A DNA stretch of 15,463 nt, taken from contig JACKBR010000078.1 in NCBI GenBank assembly GCA_020634495.1, positions 1 through 15,463 of the forward strand, read 5' to 3'. The position numbers were made by a program, and so were the translations under genes. Positions 1 through 6,887 of this stretch are shown here, piece by piece (positions within the stretch are counted from its first letter, which is position 1; every line of letters starts with the position of its first letter). Source of the stretch: Ardenticatenaceae bacterium. GTDB taxonomy: Bacteria; Chloroflexota; Anaerolineae; Promineifilales; Promineifilaceae. Under the pieces are notes generated by a model. That model was not told the origin of the DNA and ran no database searches. It saw only the letters and a list, made by a program, of their open reading frames with translations.

Positions 1-377
1 TGTTGGAAATTATTGGGGAACGGCCGTCCACCCCCCACCTCATCATCGGCGACTTGAACGCGATTAGCCCTGGCGACCGCGTGTTGCAACACAAAAACCC
101 GGCGCGGATGCGGCGCGTGATGCTGCTACAATTGCGGCTCATCTTCCGGCTGGCCATCCCCCGTCTGTTACGCGCAGGCTACACCGACTGCTTCCGCCAC
201 CTGCACCCCCACGCCGACGGCTTCACCTGGTGGACCATCAACCCCACCACCCGCTACGACTACATCTTTGCCGACGCGCAGATGCTGCCCCGGCTGCAAA
301 GCTGCCGCGTCGTCAACGATCACCCCGCCGTCCGCCGAGCCTCGGATCATTTTCCCTTAGTGGCATTTTTTGCCTAA
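1..377 (+). CDS. Endonuclease/exonuclease/phosphatase family protein, C-terminal part
   Basis: The reading frame is open to the left window edge and codes for about 124 residues, so the N-terminal part lies outside; the TTG at position 3 is probably an internal leucine codon. Two hallmarks of the endonuclease/exonuclease/phosphatase (DNase I-like) fold are visible. GDLNA at residues 16-20 carries the Asp/Asn pair of the catalytic centre, and SDHFPL at 114-119 carries the Asp-His pair that ends the domain; RYDYIFA lies between them. Members of this family are metal-dependent phosphodiesterases acting on nucleic acids, phosphoinositides or phospholipids. Substrate cannot be predicted here. The insert between the motifs contains a basic, leucine-rich helix (about residues 35-57). 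A possible terminator follows 16 bases after the stop codon. Confidence 0.85.
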   Translation, partial: LEIIGERPSTPHLIIGDLNAISPGDRVLQHKNPARMRRVMLLQLRLIFRLAIPRLLRAGYTDCFRHLHPHADGFTWWTINPTTRYDYIFADAQMLPRLQSCRVVNDHPAVRRASDHFPLVAFFA

Positions 378-392
378 ACTGCCAATCGTACC

Positions 393-417
393 AAACTGGG
401 CAGCTTGCCGGGTTTTT
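393..417 (+). terminator. Possible intrinsic terminator after the EEP-family gene
   Basis: An imperfect stem pairs 393-402 with 406-415 around a three-base loop: AAAC with GTTT, a T-G wobble, a G-G mismatch, then GGCA with TGCC. The last arm runs into five T residues at 413-417. It lies 16 bases downstream of the stop at 375-377. The stem is short and flawed, so the call is tentative. Confidence 0.35.
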
Positions 418-510
418 GTACGGCCGTCTCGTTCATAAAAGCAAGACGGTATAAATTCGTGCCTTACCTAACTAGAGTAGAGGGACTATGCAATGACACA
501 AAAATTGCGC

Positions 511-539
511 TTGGCAGCTCTCTTGGGCTGTGGTAGACT
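511..539 (+). promoter_or_regulatory. Sigma-70-type promoter upstream of the ABC exporter operon
   Basis: TTGGCA at 511-516 and TAGACT at 534-539 are separated by exactly 17 bases. The predicted transcription start is near 546, ahead of the leader ORF at 628 and the ABC genes from 925. No better pair is seen nearer to 925. The call rests on motif match and spacing alone. Confidence 0.5.
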
Positions 540-627
540 GGCGTTTCGTGCGTTTTTGCTAACCGTTCTGGTTAGCTCGTAACAGTGTCACTATCAGACC
601 ATCTGGCGTGACAAAGGAGATTCTCCC

Positions 628-699
628 ATGTTTATCCTGTTACAAAGCTTCCCCCAAAATCGTGCAGCTGCTCCCTACTGCGATTACCCTATCTGGTAA
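628..699 (+). CDS. Candidate leader peptide (23 residues) upstream of the ABC exporters
   Basis: ATG at 628 is preceded by AAAGGAG at 613-619 with an 8-base spacer, the best ribosome binding site in the leader. The ORF runs 23 codons and ends at TAA 697-699. The peptide begins MFILLQSF, has a central Ala run (RAAAP), and ends YCDYPIW, with aromatic, Cys and Pro residues packed at the end. I recognise no family. Its stop codon lies five bases before the first arm (705-711) of a set of alternative hairpins. This is the layout of leader peptides whose translation controls a downstream gene; the Bacillus bmrB-bmrCD operon, also a heterodimeric ABC exporter, is a known case. A stalled or terminating ribosome would cover that arm. 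It could also be a chance short ORF; only conservation in relatives would settle it. Confidence 0.4.
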   Translation: MFILLQSFPQNRAAAPYCDYPIW

Positions 700-704
700 T
701 CACC

Positions 705-744
705 GGTTGGTCGAGCCAGCCACTGGCCGCCTTTGGCCGCTGGC
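705..744 (+). promoter_or_regulatory. Mutually exclusive hairpins after the leader ORF (candidate attenuator)
   Basis: Arm 1 (705-711, GGTTGGT) can pair with arm 2 (715-721, GCCAGCC) through seven pairs, two of them G-U. Arm 2 (715-720) can instead pair perfectly with arm 3 (739-744, GCTGGC), with an inner GGCC/GGCC pairing at 725-728/735-738. The two structures cannot coexist. A short, weak T-rich run follows (746-750) and a T5 lies at 765-769, so terminator strength is uncertain. Confidence 0.35.
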
Positions 745-787
745 CTTTCTCGTCACTTCGCAACTTTTTGCCTAACAACTGAAGAAG

Positions 788-848
788 AAACCTTAAGGGT
801 TTGATCCTGCCCTAAGTTTATCCTGTTTGAGCAAAACCCTTAGGGTTT
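788..848. repeat. Inverted repeat with 15-base arms, each itself palindromic
   Basis: The left arm 788-802 (AAACCTTAAGGGTTT) and right arm 834-848 (AAACCCTTAGGGTTT) are complementary except at one position, which would be a G-U pair in RNA. Each arm can also fold on itself, giving either two small hairpins or one long stem with a 31-base loop. It lies between the leader ORF and the first ABC gene. It may be a dispersed element or part of the leader switch. Confidence 0.5.
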
Positions 849-881
849 GGGGCGGTAGTTGGCCGTCCCTGCTTACCATCC

Positions 882-909
882 GTAGGTCAAGTTTGCAAAC
901 CTGACCTAC
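882..909. promoter_or_regulatory. 28-base near-perfect dyad next to the ribosome binding site of the first ABC gene
   Basis: The half-sites GTAGGTCA and TGACCTAC flank a GTTTGCAAAC core. Thirteen of the 14 base pairs across the axis match, the exception being 890/901. There is no central spacer. The dyad ends four bases before AAGGAGG (914-920). It could be a repressor operator, an mRNA hairpin preceding the ribosome binding site, or a REP-like dispersed palindrome. Confidence 0.5.
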
Positions 910-924
910 ATTCAAGGAGGAAAA

Positions 925-2691
925 ATGGAGTTACCCATCCGCCGATATGGGGATTTGATGTTCGAATATCTGTATCCGCTGCGCCGCAAAGTAGGGCTGC
1001 TGGCCGGGCTGATCTTCACCACGCTGGCGCTGCAACTCATCAATCCACAAATCATTCGCAGCTTTATCGACACGGCCGTTTCAACCAGCGACACGCAACC
1101 TCTGATCTGGGCTGGCGTACTCTTTCTGGCCACCTCGCTGCTGCTGCAAATAGTTGGTGTGGCCGCCACCTACGTAGGCGAAGACGTTGGCTGGCAATCT
1201 ACCAACCAGCTCCGCGCCGACCTGGCCCGCCACTGCCTGCGGCTGGACATGAGTTTCCACAACGAACACACACCCGGCGAAATGATCGAACGCATCGACG
1301 GCGATGTGGCCAATATCGCCATTTTCTTTGCCCAGTTTGTCATCCGCATTTTGGGCAATCTGCTGCTGATTGTGGGCGTACTGATTGTGCTGCTGTGGGA
1401 AGATTGGCGCATTTCGTTGGCGCTGGGCCTGTATACGGCCGTTGCCCTCTACGGTCTTGGTAAGCTGCGCCAAATTGCCGTGCCTGCCTGGAAAGCCGCC
1501 CGCGAAGCCAATGCCGAACTCATGGGCTTCATCGAAGAACAGCTGGGCGGCACAGAAGATGTTCGCGCCAGCGGAGCTGTGCCCTACGTCATGCGCCGCC
1601 TGGTCGAATTCAGCCGGCTGCGTATGCACAAGGAGATCGACGGGGCAGACAAAAGCATCATCATCATGATTTCCTGGATTGGTCTGTTTACAGTGGGCCA
1701 ACTCATCGCCATCTTAACCGGCTACTACCTTTTCCGGGCTGGCGCGCTCACGGTTGGCACCGTCTATCTTGTCATCAGCTACACCAACGCCATTTTTCGG
1801 CCGCTGCGCGAGATCAGCAACCAGATTGAAAACATGCAGCAAGCGGCGGCGGGCATCGACCGTGTGGAGCAGCTTTACCGGGAAACCAGCCGCATCGCCG
1901 ACAGTGGGCAGGCGTGTCTGCCCGATGGCGCTCTGGGCGTCGCCTTTAAGCGGGTCAATTTTGCCTACCACGATGATCTGATTTTGCACGACATCGATTT
2001 CCGGCTGGCTCCGGGCGAAGTGCTGGGACTGCTGGGCCGTACCGGCAGCGGCAAAACCACCATCACCCGGCTGCTGTTCCGTCTGTACCAGGTAACGGAC
2101 GGGGCGGTGTGTTTGGGTGAAAACGGCCGTTCCCCAAACATCAACCAGCTCCCTCTGGCCCATCTGCGGCAAAAAGTGGGCATGGTCACCCAAGAAGTGC
2201 AGTTGTTCCGCGCCTCCGTGCGCAACAACCTCACCTTTTTCAACCCTGCCATTCCCGACGCCAACATCCTGGCCGTGCTGCAAGATTTGGGTCTGGGCGA
2301 CTGGTTTGCCTCACTGCCAGAGGGATTAGACACGGAACTGCAATCAGAAGGAGCGAGTCTCTCCGCCGGGGAAGCGCAGCTGCTGGCCTTTACCCGCGTC
2401 TTTCTGCAAGACCCTGGCCTGGTGATTCTGGATGAGGCGTCGTCCCGGCTGGACCCGGCCACAGAGCAGCTGATCGAGCGGGCTGTAGACAAGCTGCTGC
2501 ACAACCGCACGGGCATCATCGTGGCCCACCGGCTGACGACGGTTCACCGGGCAGACAAAATTATGGTGCTGGCCAACGGCCGTATCCTGGAACACGACAC
2601 CTACGACGCCCTGGCCAACAACCCAGATTCGCACTTTGCCGAGCTGCTGCGGACGGGACTAGAAGTGGAAGGGCTGCCAGTAGGCGAGTAA
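925..2691 (+). CDS. ABC half-exporter with fused membrane and ATPase domains (first of heterodimeric pair)
   Basis: This 588-residue protein has the size and order of a type I (MsbA/LmrA-like) half-exporter: six membrane helices in about residues 20-310, then the ATPase domain. Walker A is GRTGSGKT at 371-378, the signature is LSAGE at 479-483 instead of LSGGQ, Walker B ends LDE with the catalytic Glu at 504, and the switch His is 535. Intact catalytic Glu plus degenerate signature is the mirror image of its neighbour, which points to a heterodimer. The ATG at 925 is set by AAGGAGG four bases upstream. The second gene begins 66 bases after the stop, so the two are almost certainly cotranscribed. 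The substrate is unknown; drugs, lipids or peptides are all possible. Four ACGGCCGT octamers lie inside it (1072, 1435, 2123, 2576), coding for Thr-Ala-Val or Asn-Gly-Arg. Confidence 0.93.
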   Translation: MELPIRRYGDLMFEYLYPLRRKVGLLAGLIFTTLALQLINPQIIRSFIDTAVSTSDTQPLIWAGVLFLATSLLLQIVGVAATYVGEDVGWQSTNQLRADLARHCLRLDMSFHNEHTPGEMIERIDGDVANIAIFFAQFVIRILGNLLLIVGVLIVLLWEDWRISLALGLYTAVALYGLGKLRQIAVPAWKAAREANAELMGFIEEQLGGTEDVRASGAVPYVMRRLVEFSRLRMHKEIDGADKSIIIMISWIGLFTVGQLIAILTGYYLFRAGALTVGTVYLVISYTNAIFRPLREISNQIENMQQAAAGIDRVEQLYRETSRIADSGQACLPDGALGVAFKRVNFAYHDDLILHDIDFRLAPGEVLGLLGRTGSGKTTITRLLFRLYQVTDGAVCLGENGRSPNINQLPLAHLRQKVGMVTQEVQLFRASVRNNLTFFNPAIPDANILAVLQDLGLGDWFASLPEGLDTELQSEGASLSAGEAQLLAFTRVFLQDPGLVILDEASSRLDPATEQLIERAVDKLLHNRTGIIVAHRLTTVHRADKIMVLANGRILEHDTYDALANNPDSHFAELLRTGLEVEGLPVGE

Positions 2692-2757
2692 GCGAGTGAA
2701 AAACTTTATTGGCAAACTCGCCCACTCGCAAACCCGCAAACTATTTCAAGGAGGAAC

Positions 2758-4548
2758 ATGACAACAGTAAATGAACCAACCGTCAACGCGCCAACGTGGA
2801 AATTTATCTTGCAGCTGATTCGTTTTCGGCCCTGGCCCCACTTTTTCAACCTGCTGTCGCTAATTGCGCTCATGCTGGGGCAGCTAGGCCCGCCTCTGGT
2901 CATTCGCTACTTTTTTGACCTGCTCACCAACGAAGCAACGGCCGCTTTTGACCTGACCACCCTGATAGCGCTGCTGCTGGTGGTGGCCGCAGGCCGGATG
3001 GGCGGGCGGCGCGGCATGGTGAAGATGAATCGGCCGTTTATGCTGCATTCCCACGCCCTGCTGCACAAAAATATGCTCAGCCGCATCTTGCAGCGACCCG
3101 GTGCACGCTCCCTGCCAGAAGCGCCCGGCGAGGCAATCAGCCGCTTTCGCGGCGACGTCTGGGAGGTGCCATTTTATGCTCTCTGGATCAATGATGTGAC
3201 AGCAAACGGCGTATTTCTCGTTTTTGCCCTGGCCATCATGATCAGCATCAACGCTCGTATTGCCCTGTTTGCTTTGGTGCCGATGGCCCTGGTCATTCTG
3301 GTGGCCAACGGTGCCGCCGGACGCATCCAGGCTTACCGGCAAGAGATGCGTAAACGCAGCGGTATTGTCACTGGCTTTATTGCCGAGACGTTTGGGGCGG
3401 TGCAGGCCATCAAAGTCGCCTCCGCCGAAGATCGGGTTATTGATTACTTCGATACGCTCAACGAAAAACGGCGGCAGGCGGCGCTTAAAGACCGCCTGTT
3501 CAACGAACTGCTTGGCTCCATCTTCCAAAATTCAGGCAACATTGGCACGGCAATAATTTTGCTGCTGGCAGCGCAAAGTTTGCAGGCAGGCGATTTCACC
3601 GTAGGCGATTTTGCCTTGTTTGTTTCATATCTAAGCAACACAACCGGCTTTGTCGGCTTTTTAGGCTTTTTGCTGGCGCGGTACCGGCAGGCTACGGTGG
3701 CCGTGCAGCGGATGGTGCGGCTGTTGCAGGGCGCTCCGCCTCTCAGCCTGGTTAAGCATCATCCGGTGCATCTGTCTGGGCCTTTGCCAGAGATTCCCTT
3801 TGTGGAGAAAACGGCCGTTCACCAGCTCACCGACCTTTCCATCCACAACCTCAGCTACACCCATCCCGACTCTGGGCGCGGCATCAGCGACATTAATCTG
3901 CACCTGACAAAAGGCAGCTTCACCGTCGTCACCGGACGCATCGGGGCAGGCAAAACGACCCTGCTGCGAGCTTTGCTTGGCCTGCTGCCGCAGCAATCTG
4001 GGGAAATTCGTTGGAATGGGGAAACCGTCAACCAACCTGCCGAATTCTTTGTGCCGCCGCGCACAGCCTACACCGCCCAGGTGCCGCGCCTGTTCAGCGA
4101 CACACTGCGGCAAAATCTGCTGCTCGGCCTGCCAGAAGCGCAGGTAGACATTCCTGCCGCCATCGAAGCTGCCATTCTGCACGAGGATGTGACCCAGCTT
4201 GAAGATGGTTTGGACACCAAAGTCGGCCCCAAGGGGGTGAAGCTCTCTGGCGGACAAATTCAGCGCTCGGCCACGGCCCGCATGTTCCTGCGCGACGCGG
4301 AGCTCTACGTGTTTGACGATCTCTCCAGCGCCCTGGACGTGAACACCGAAAAGCAGCTTTGGACGCAGCTTTTCTCCCGCGAGGCGGTGCCTACCTGCCT
4401 GGTTGTGTCACACCGGCGGGCGGCTTTACGCCAGGCGGATCATATTGTGGTGCTGAAAGACGGCCGTATCGAAGCCGAAGGTAAATTAGAAGATTTACTG
4501 CTCACCAGCCCAGAAATGCAGCGGCTGTGGGAAGGGGATATTCGGTAG
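2758..4548 (+). CDS. ABC half-exporter with fused membrane and ATPase domains (second of heterodimeric pair)
   Basis: The 596-residue product has six predicted membrane helices in roughly the first 320 residues and a C-terminal ATPase domain. Walker A is GRIGAGKT at 393-400, the signature is canonical LSGGQ at 496-500, and the switch His is 552. Walker B reads VFDD, so the catalytic Glu is replaced by Asp (residue 521). In heterodimeric exporters of known structure this kind of substitution marks the degenerate ATP site. Combined with the LSAGE signature of the upstream gene, one composite site would be intact and one degenerate. AAGGAGG at 2748-2754 sets the ATG at 2758. It closes the operon; an inverted repeat and a convergent gene follow. 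The short gap before it carries a weak inverted repeat (2692-2698/2723-2729). Confidence 0.93.
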   Translation: MTTVNEPTVNAPTWKFILQLIRFRPWPHFFNLLSLIALMLGQLGPPLVIRYFFDLLTNEATAAFDLTTLIALLLVVAAGRMGGRRGMVKMNRPFMLHSHALLHKNMLSRILQRPGARSLPEAPGEAISRFRGDVWEVPFYALWINDVTANGVFLVFALAIMISINARIALFALVPMALVILVANGAAGRIQAYRQEMRKRSGIVTGFIAETFGAVQAIKVASAEDRVIDYFDTLNEKRRQAALKDRLFNELLGSIFQNSGNIGTAIILLLAAQSLQAGDFTVGDFALFVSYLSNTTGFVGFLGFLLARYRQATVAVQRMVRLLQGAPPLSLVKHHPVHLSGPLPEIPFVEKTAVHQLTDLSIHNLSYTHPDSGRGISDINLHLTKGSFTVVTGRIGAGKTTLLRALLGLLPQQSGEIRWNGETVNQPAEFFVPPRTAYTAQVPRLFSDTLRQNLLLGLPEAQVDIPAAIEAAILHEDVTQLEDGLDTKVGPKGVKLSGGQIQRSATARMFLRDAELYVFDDLSSALDVNTEKQLWTQLFSREAVPTCLVVSHRRAALRQADHIVVLKDGRIEAEGKLEDLLLTSPEMQRLWEGDIR

Positions 4549-4562
4549 TAAAACTAGCTTTT

Positions 4563-4615
4563 GTAGCCACGGGTTCTTGCCGCGCTTTTGGAACACGGCA
4601 AGAACCCGCAGCTAC
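4563..4615. repeat. Inverted repeat between convergent genes
   Basis: Arms 4563-4582 and 4596-4615 are complementary at 18 of 20 positions with a 13-base loop, and include the 13-base core CGGGTTCTTGCCG. The right arm overlaps the stop codon (4612-4614) of the minus-strand regulator gene. It could stop transcription from both sides, but there is no T run on either strand, so it is called a repeat rather than a terminator. Confidence 0.6.
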
Positions 4616-4944
4616 TGGGTTGATAACAATGAAACAACTTGTTGCATATTGTCTCGGTAGTTGGAAACGGCCGTGTACCCCGCTTCAGATAAACGAATGA
4701 GCGTGCGCGGGACACGATCGACAAACTCCTTGGTCACAGTGATGTAACCAACCTCTTCCAGCTTGCCCAAATGGGACGACAAATTCCCCCGCGTCAGGCC
4801 CGTTTGGGTAAGCAAAAAAGTAAAATCTGCGCTTTCCACCGCCGCCAACAAAGCCAGAATCATTAAGCGCGCTGGCGCATGAATCGCCCGGTCAATATCC
4901 GCAATCGGTTGCAGATCATCCTGGCCCACTTCAGCGAAGCTCAT
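4612..4944 (-). CDS. Small winged-helix transcriptional regulator
   Basis: The 110-residue product looks like the single-domain winged-helix family often annotated as winged helix DNA-binding domain protein (ArsR/MarR-like fold). Residues 19-36 (RAIHAPARLMILALLAAV) are the typical first helix, and the helix-turn-helix spans about 42-68, with recognition helix TRGNLSSHLGKLEEVGYI. A basic wing (KEFVDRVPRTLIRLSEAGY) follows. No cysteine or other metal site is visible. I prefer the ATG at 4944, because GGAG lies seven bases upstream; an in-frame ATG at 4950 has GGAG only one base away. Either way the start overlaps the end of the upstream membrane-protein gene, implying translational coupling. 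It probably controls its own two-gene operon, which has dyads between promoter and start. Longer in-frame starts (5004) are unlikely because they read far into the upstream gene. Confidence 0.85.
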   Translation of the reverse strand: MSFAEVGQDDLQPIADIDRAIHAPARLMILALLAAVESADFTFLLTQTGLTRGNLSSHLGKLEEVGYITVTKEFVDRVPRTLIRLSEAGYTAVSNYRDNMQQVVSLLSTQ

Positions 4945-5545
4945 TTTCATTCTCCGCCTGAGCTGGGTATTTGCGTACAAAACGAACCAGCAGCCACAAA
5001 CCAATCAACGAAATGACACCGCCCAAAAACATCACGTACGTTGGCTCAGGCAGGTCTAGCTGAATGCCAGCAAAAATGATCCCCACAATGAGCAGAGAAT
5101 GCACCATCAGGCGATAGACACCCAGCCACAAAGCCGCCCCCGCCAAAATGAGTACCGGAAATGCCCCCAAAACAAGGAGGTAATATTGCCTCAACCAGAC
5201 ATCAACTTCAGCAGAGAGATTGCCTGAACGAACAAAGAAAAACAGCCCCAAAAACAGTACGAATGTGGCCAGCCCAATTCCCAGCATCATTAACAGCTTT
5301 GCCCGTCGCTTGCTGGCTTCATCAAACTGGACAAAACCAATGCGCGGTACGGTGATGGCGCTTTTGAGGGGTGCATACAATATCAGGCCAAACCAGGACA
5401 AAATAATGGAAGCACCACTGTCCATCTGCATACTGATACCAAACCCCAAAATGGTCAAACCTACTGCCAGATCAAGGATGCCGTCCTGATGGTAAGACAA
5501 GTACAGCTTCCTTTTTAACGCTTCAAAATCAACCGTTTGTGACAT
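4931..5545 (-). CDS. Six-helix integral membrane protein of unknown function
   Basis: I do not recognise a named family. The 204-residue product has a short N-terminal cytosolic stretch (SQTVDFEALKRKLYLSYHQD), then hydrophobic segments at about 23-40, 44-60, 84-105, 122-142, 147-163 and 169-188, and a charged C-terminal tail (RKYPAQAENENELR). The start at 5545 is supported by AAGGGAG eight bases upstream. The longer ATG at 5599 lies within the promoter-proximal leader and lacks a site. Its last codons overlap the winged-helix regulator gene, so the two form a coupled pair. Small membrane proteins paired with this type of regulator are common in Gram-positive bacteria and Chloroflexota, and the pairing suggests a stress- or envelope-responsive unit, but no specific role can be assigned. 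Confidence 0.8.
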   Translation of the reverse strand: MSQTVDFEALKRKLYLSYHQDGILDLAVGLTILGFGISMQMDSGASIILSWFGLILYAPLKSAITVPRIGFVQFDEASKRRAKLLMMLGIGLATFVLFLGLFFFVRSGNLSAEVDVWLRQYYLLVLGAFPVLILAGAALWLGVYRLMVHSLLIVGIIFAGIQLDLPEPTYVMFLGGVISLIGLWLLVRFVRKYPAQAENENELR

Positions 5546-5614
5546 GTAACGAACTCCCTTGCCAATCAAATCTGATTTGCATATTAGTTTGAAAAACAAA
5601 CAAGTATGAAAAAT

Positions 5615-5643
5615 ATATTAAACTAAGTTGATTCCGATGTCAA
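5615..5643 (-). promoter_or_regulatory. Near-consensus promoter of the membrane protein/regulator operon, with downstream dyads
   Basis: On the minus strand TTGACA (5643-5638) and TAATAT (5620-5615) are exactly 17 bases apart. Transcription would start near 5608. Two short dyads follow within the untranslated leader: GTTTG-AAAAA-CAAAC (5587-5601) and CAAAT-CTG-ATTTG (5567-5579). These are plausible operators for the regulator encoded in the same operon. Confidence 0.7.
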
Positions 5644-5660
5644 GCAAATTATCAGGGAGA

Positions 5661-6731
5661 TCAGCGACTGAGTGCGGAACGATCTGAAATCCAGGGCGCA
5701 TACGGAGCGCGGGTTAGCGCCGCCAACGCCAGCAGCACATCATCATAATTTACCCGCCAGCCAGCAAAGTCTCGCCACGCCTTTTCCCGATCTGGCTTCA
5801 GCGGCACGCCTTGGGCGACTAGCTTGCTGCATTCCTGGTCAAATTCATACCGGCTGATGCTAATGGGCATATCGCGGGCAGGATTTTTTTCGTGGGGCAG
5901 CTTAAAAAAGTCAGCAATCTGGCGCAAGGCTAAAAAGCCTGCCCGAATGCAAAACGCCGCTTGTGGATCGAAGGGCACATCCACCACAGCCAAAATGAAG
6001 GCGGCCGAATCCATCACGCTGCCAGCGGCCGTAATCCAGGAGCGCTGCGGCTGCGGCGAACGAAAAAAGACCAGCGGGGAGAGCGAGGTGTGGCTTTCTT
6101 CCAGTTCGGCAAACCAGGTTTGCCAGGCAATCCACACATCGCGCAGCCGCTCCAGCTCGCCCGTACGGAAGGAGCGGGCCACCATTTCGGCCACGGTGGG
6201 TGGCGACCCAGCCCGCGACTCCCACAGGACAACGGCCGTTTCCCGGCGAGAAAATGCGCTGTACATGGTGGGCAAATAGGCGATCAGCATGGCAATCAGC
6301 ACCAGGCCAATCATCGCCTCAGAAAATTCCAAAATTTTGGAAGCTGGTGTGTTAACCGAAGCGTAGCCCAAGGTGAGCAGCGAAGAGCCGCTGAGGTAAA
6401 ACAGCTCAGGCAGCGGGCGCGGCTCCAACGCCCAAAACAAGAGCATATAGCCCAACAAAATCAACACCAGCAAAATCATCGGCATCAAAAAGAGGGCCAG
6501 CGGCGGGAAAAACGCCATGATGCGATCCCGCTCTTCATAGCTCGCCCGGCGCACGCGCAGCCGAAAGAAAAAGCCGATGCTGCGAAACACCACCCGCGTC
6601 AGCCAGACATTCACGCCGCGCGGCAAAATGAACGTCTTTATGGCGGCAATGAGGGTACCGCCAATGATGAAGATGCCTGTGAGGAAAACTGCCGTTCGCC
6701 AAAAAATCATGCCAGTGCTGTTCATATCCAT
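5661..6731 (-). CDS. Potassium-channel-like membrane protein with altered filter
   Basis: The 356-residue product has hydrophobic segments at about 8-31, 75-100 and 134-156. Between the last two lies a pore-loop-like stretch, FYLSGSSLLTLGYAS (111-125). This resembles the pore helix and filter of two-helix potassium channels (Ion_trans_2 family), but the filter reads TLGYA where true channels have T-V/I-G-Y/F-G. A long soluble C-terminal region of about 200 residues, mostly helical and rich in Trp and Arg, follows and matches no nucleotide-binding (RCK) domain I can see. The exact start is uncertain: ATG at 6731 has a purine-rich GAAGGGGG 11 bases upstream, and ATG codons at 6725 and 6710 are alternatives. 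Its end is close upstream of the 5615-5643 promoter on the same strand. Ion transport is an inference from the pore motif only. Confidence 0.6.
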   Translation of the reverse strand: MDMNSTGMIFWRTAVFLTGIFIIGGTLIAAIKTFILPRGVNVWLTRVVFRSIGFFFRLRVRRASYEERDRIMAFFPPLALFLMPMILLVLILLGYMLLFWALEPRPLPELFYLSGSSLLTLGYASVNTPASKILEFSEAMIGLVLIAMLIAYLPTMYSAFSRRETAVVLWESRAGSPPTVAEMVARSFRTGELERLRDVWIAWQTWFAELEESHTSLSPLVFFRSPQPQRSWITAAGSVMDSAAFILAVVDVPFDPQAAFCIRAGFLALRQIADFFKLPHEKNPARDMPISISRYEFDQECSKLVAQGVPLKPDREKAWRDFAGWRVNYDDVLLALAALTRAPYAPWISDRSALSR

Positions 6732-6772
6732 ACTTCAATTATCCCCCTTCCCCGCCTTGTGTCGATTTCTGC

Positions 6773-6801
6773 TTGGCACGTACTGCCCACTCCGCTAAAA
6801 T
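6773..6801 (+). promoter_or_regulatory. Sigma-70-type promoter for the enoyl-CoA hydratase-family gene
   Basis: TTGGCA (6773-6778) and TAAAAT (6796-6801) are spaced by exactly 17 bases. The expected start is near 6808, giving an untranslated leader of about 80 bases that includes a CTCTGCG-type repeat. It may also drive the paa genes downstream. Confidence 0.6.
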
Positions 6802-6828
6802 GCCCCATCTCACGAAAAACCTACACAA

Positions 6829-6866
6829 TCGCAGATTCTTTCTCTGCGCCTCCGCGCCTCTGCGTT
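6829..6866. repeat. CTCTGCG-type dispersed intergenic repeat
   Basis: Tandem-like units CGCAGATTCTTT, CTCTGCGCCTCCGCG and CCTCTGCGTTAA resemble the stretches at 8811-8876, 9447-9520 and 14868-14928. All four lie between genes. The repeat ends about 12 bases before the AAGGAG of the hydratase-family gene. Confidence 0.6.
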
Positions 6867-6887
6867 AACTCATTTTGAAGGAGTTCC

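Larger units (their letters stand above)
378..924 (+). other. 547-base gene-poor stretch: structured leader of the ABC exporter operon
   Basis: No long reading frame occupies this stretch. In order it holds: the possible terminator (393-417); an ACGGCCGT octamer (420-427) in a hairpin with arms 424-431 and 442-449; a promoter (511-539); a perfect 7-bp hairpin (558-564/570-576, loop 565-569); a nested hairpin (586-591/608-613 with inner 595-598/602-605) just before a Shine-Dalgarno sequence; a 23-codon ORF (628-699); alternative hairpins (705-744); a long inverted repeat (788-848); a 28-base dyad (882-909); and the AAGGAGG of the first ABC gene (914-920). If transcription starts near 546, the mRNA leader is about 380 bases long. 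That is much longer than an ordinary 5' untranslated region and suggests RNA-level control. Confidence 0.6.

Noticed and set aside
558..576. Perfect 7-bp hairpin GCTAACC-GTTCT-GGTTAGC, considered as a terminator.
   Set aside because: The T run is before the stem, not after it, on the plus strand, and on the minus strand the stem is followed by A residues. It is noted only as part of the leader structure.
493..582. A 29-codon ORF starting ATG 493 with GAGGGA upstream, encoding a basic then hydrophobic peptide (MTQKLRLAALLG...).
   Set aside because: It overlaps the 511-539 promoter, so a transcript from that promoter would not contain its start, and only a weak TATAAA (450-455) without a good -35 lies upstream. 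Kept only as a possibility.
1081..1701. Long antisense frame of 206 codons opposite the first ABC gene, and similar long frames opposite other genes (for example 7903-8868, 11352-12182, 5961-6878).
   Set aside because: The sense frames carry clear family motifs; the antisense products are His/Gln/Arg- or Pro/Ser-rich without motifs, as expected from high-GC shadow frames.
2692..2729. GCGAGTG...CACTCGC inverted repeat between the two ABC genes.
   Set aside because: Only seven pairs with a 24-base loop and no T run; too weak to call as a terminator, and the genes are best read as one operon.
4563..4615. Inverted repeat considered as a bidirectional terminator.
   Set aside because: No T run follows the stem on either strand; listed as a repeat instead.
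6829..6866. Regularly spaced repeat units considered as a CRISPR array.
   Set aside because: Units are short, imperfect and not separated by unique spacers of constant length; no cas genes are present. No CRISPR array was seen anywhere in the window.
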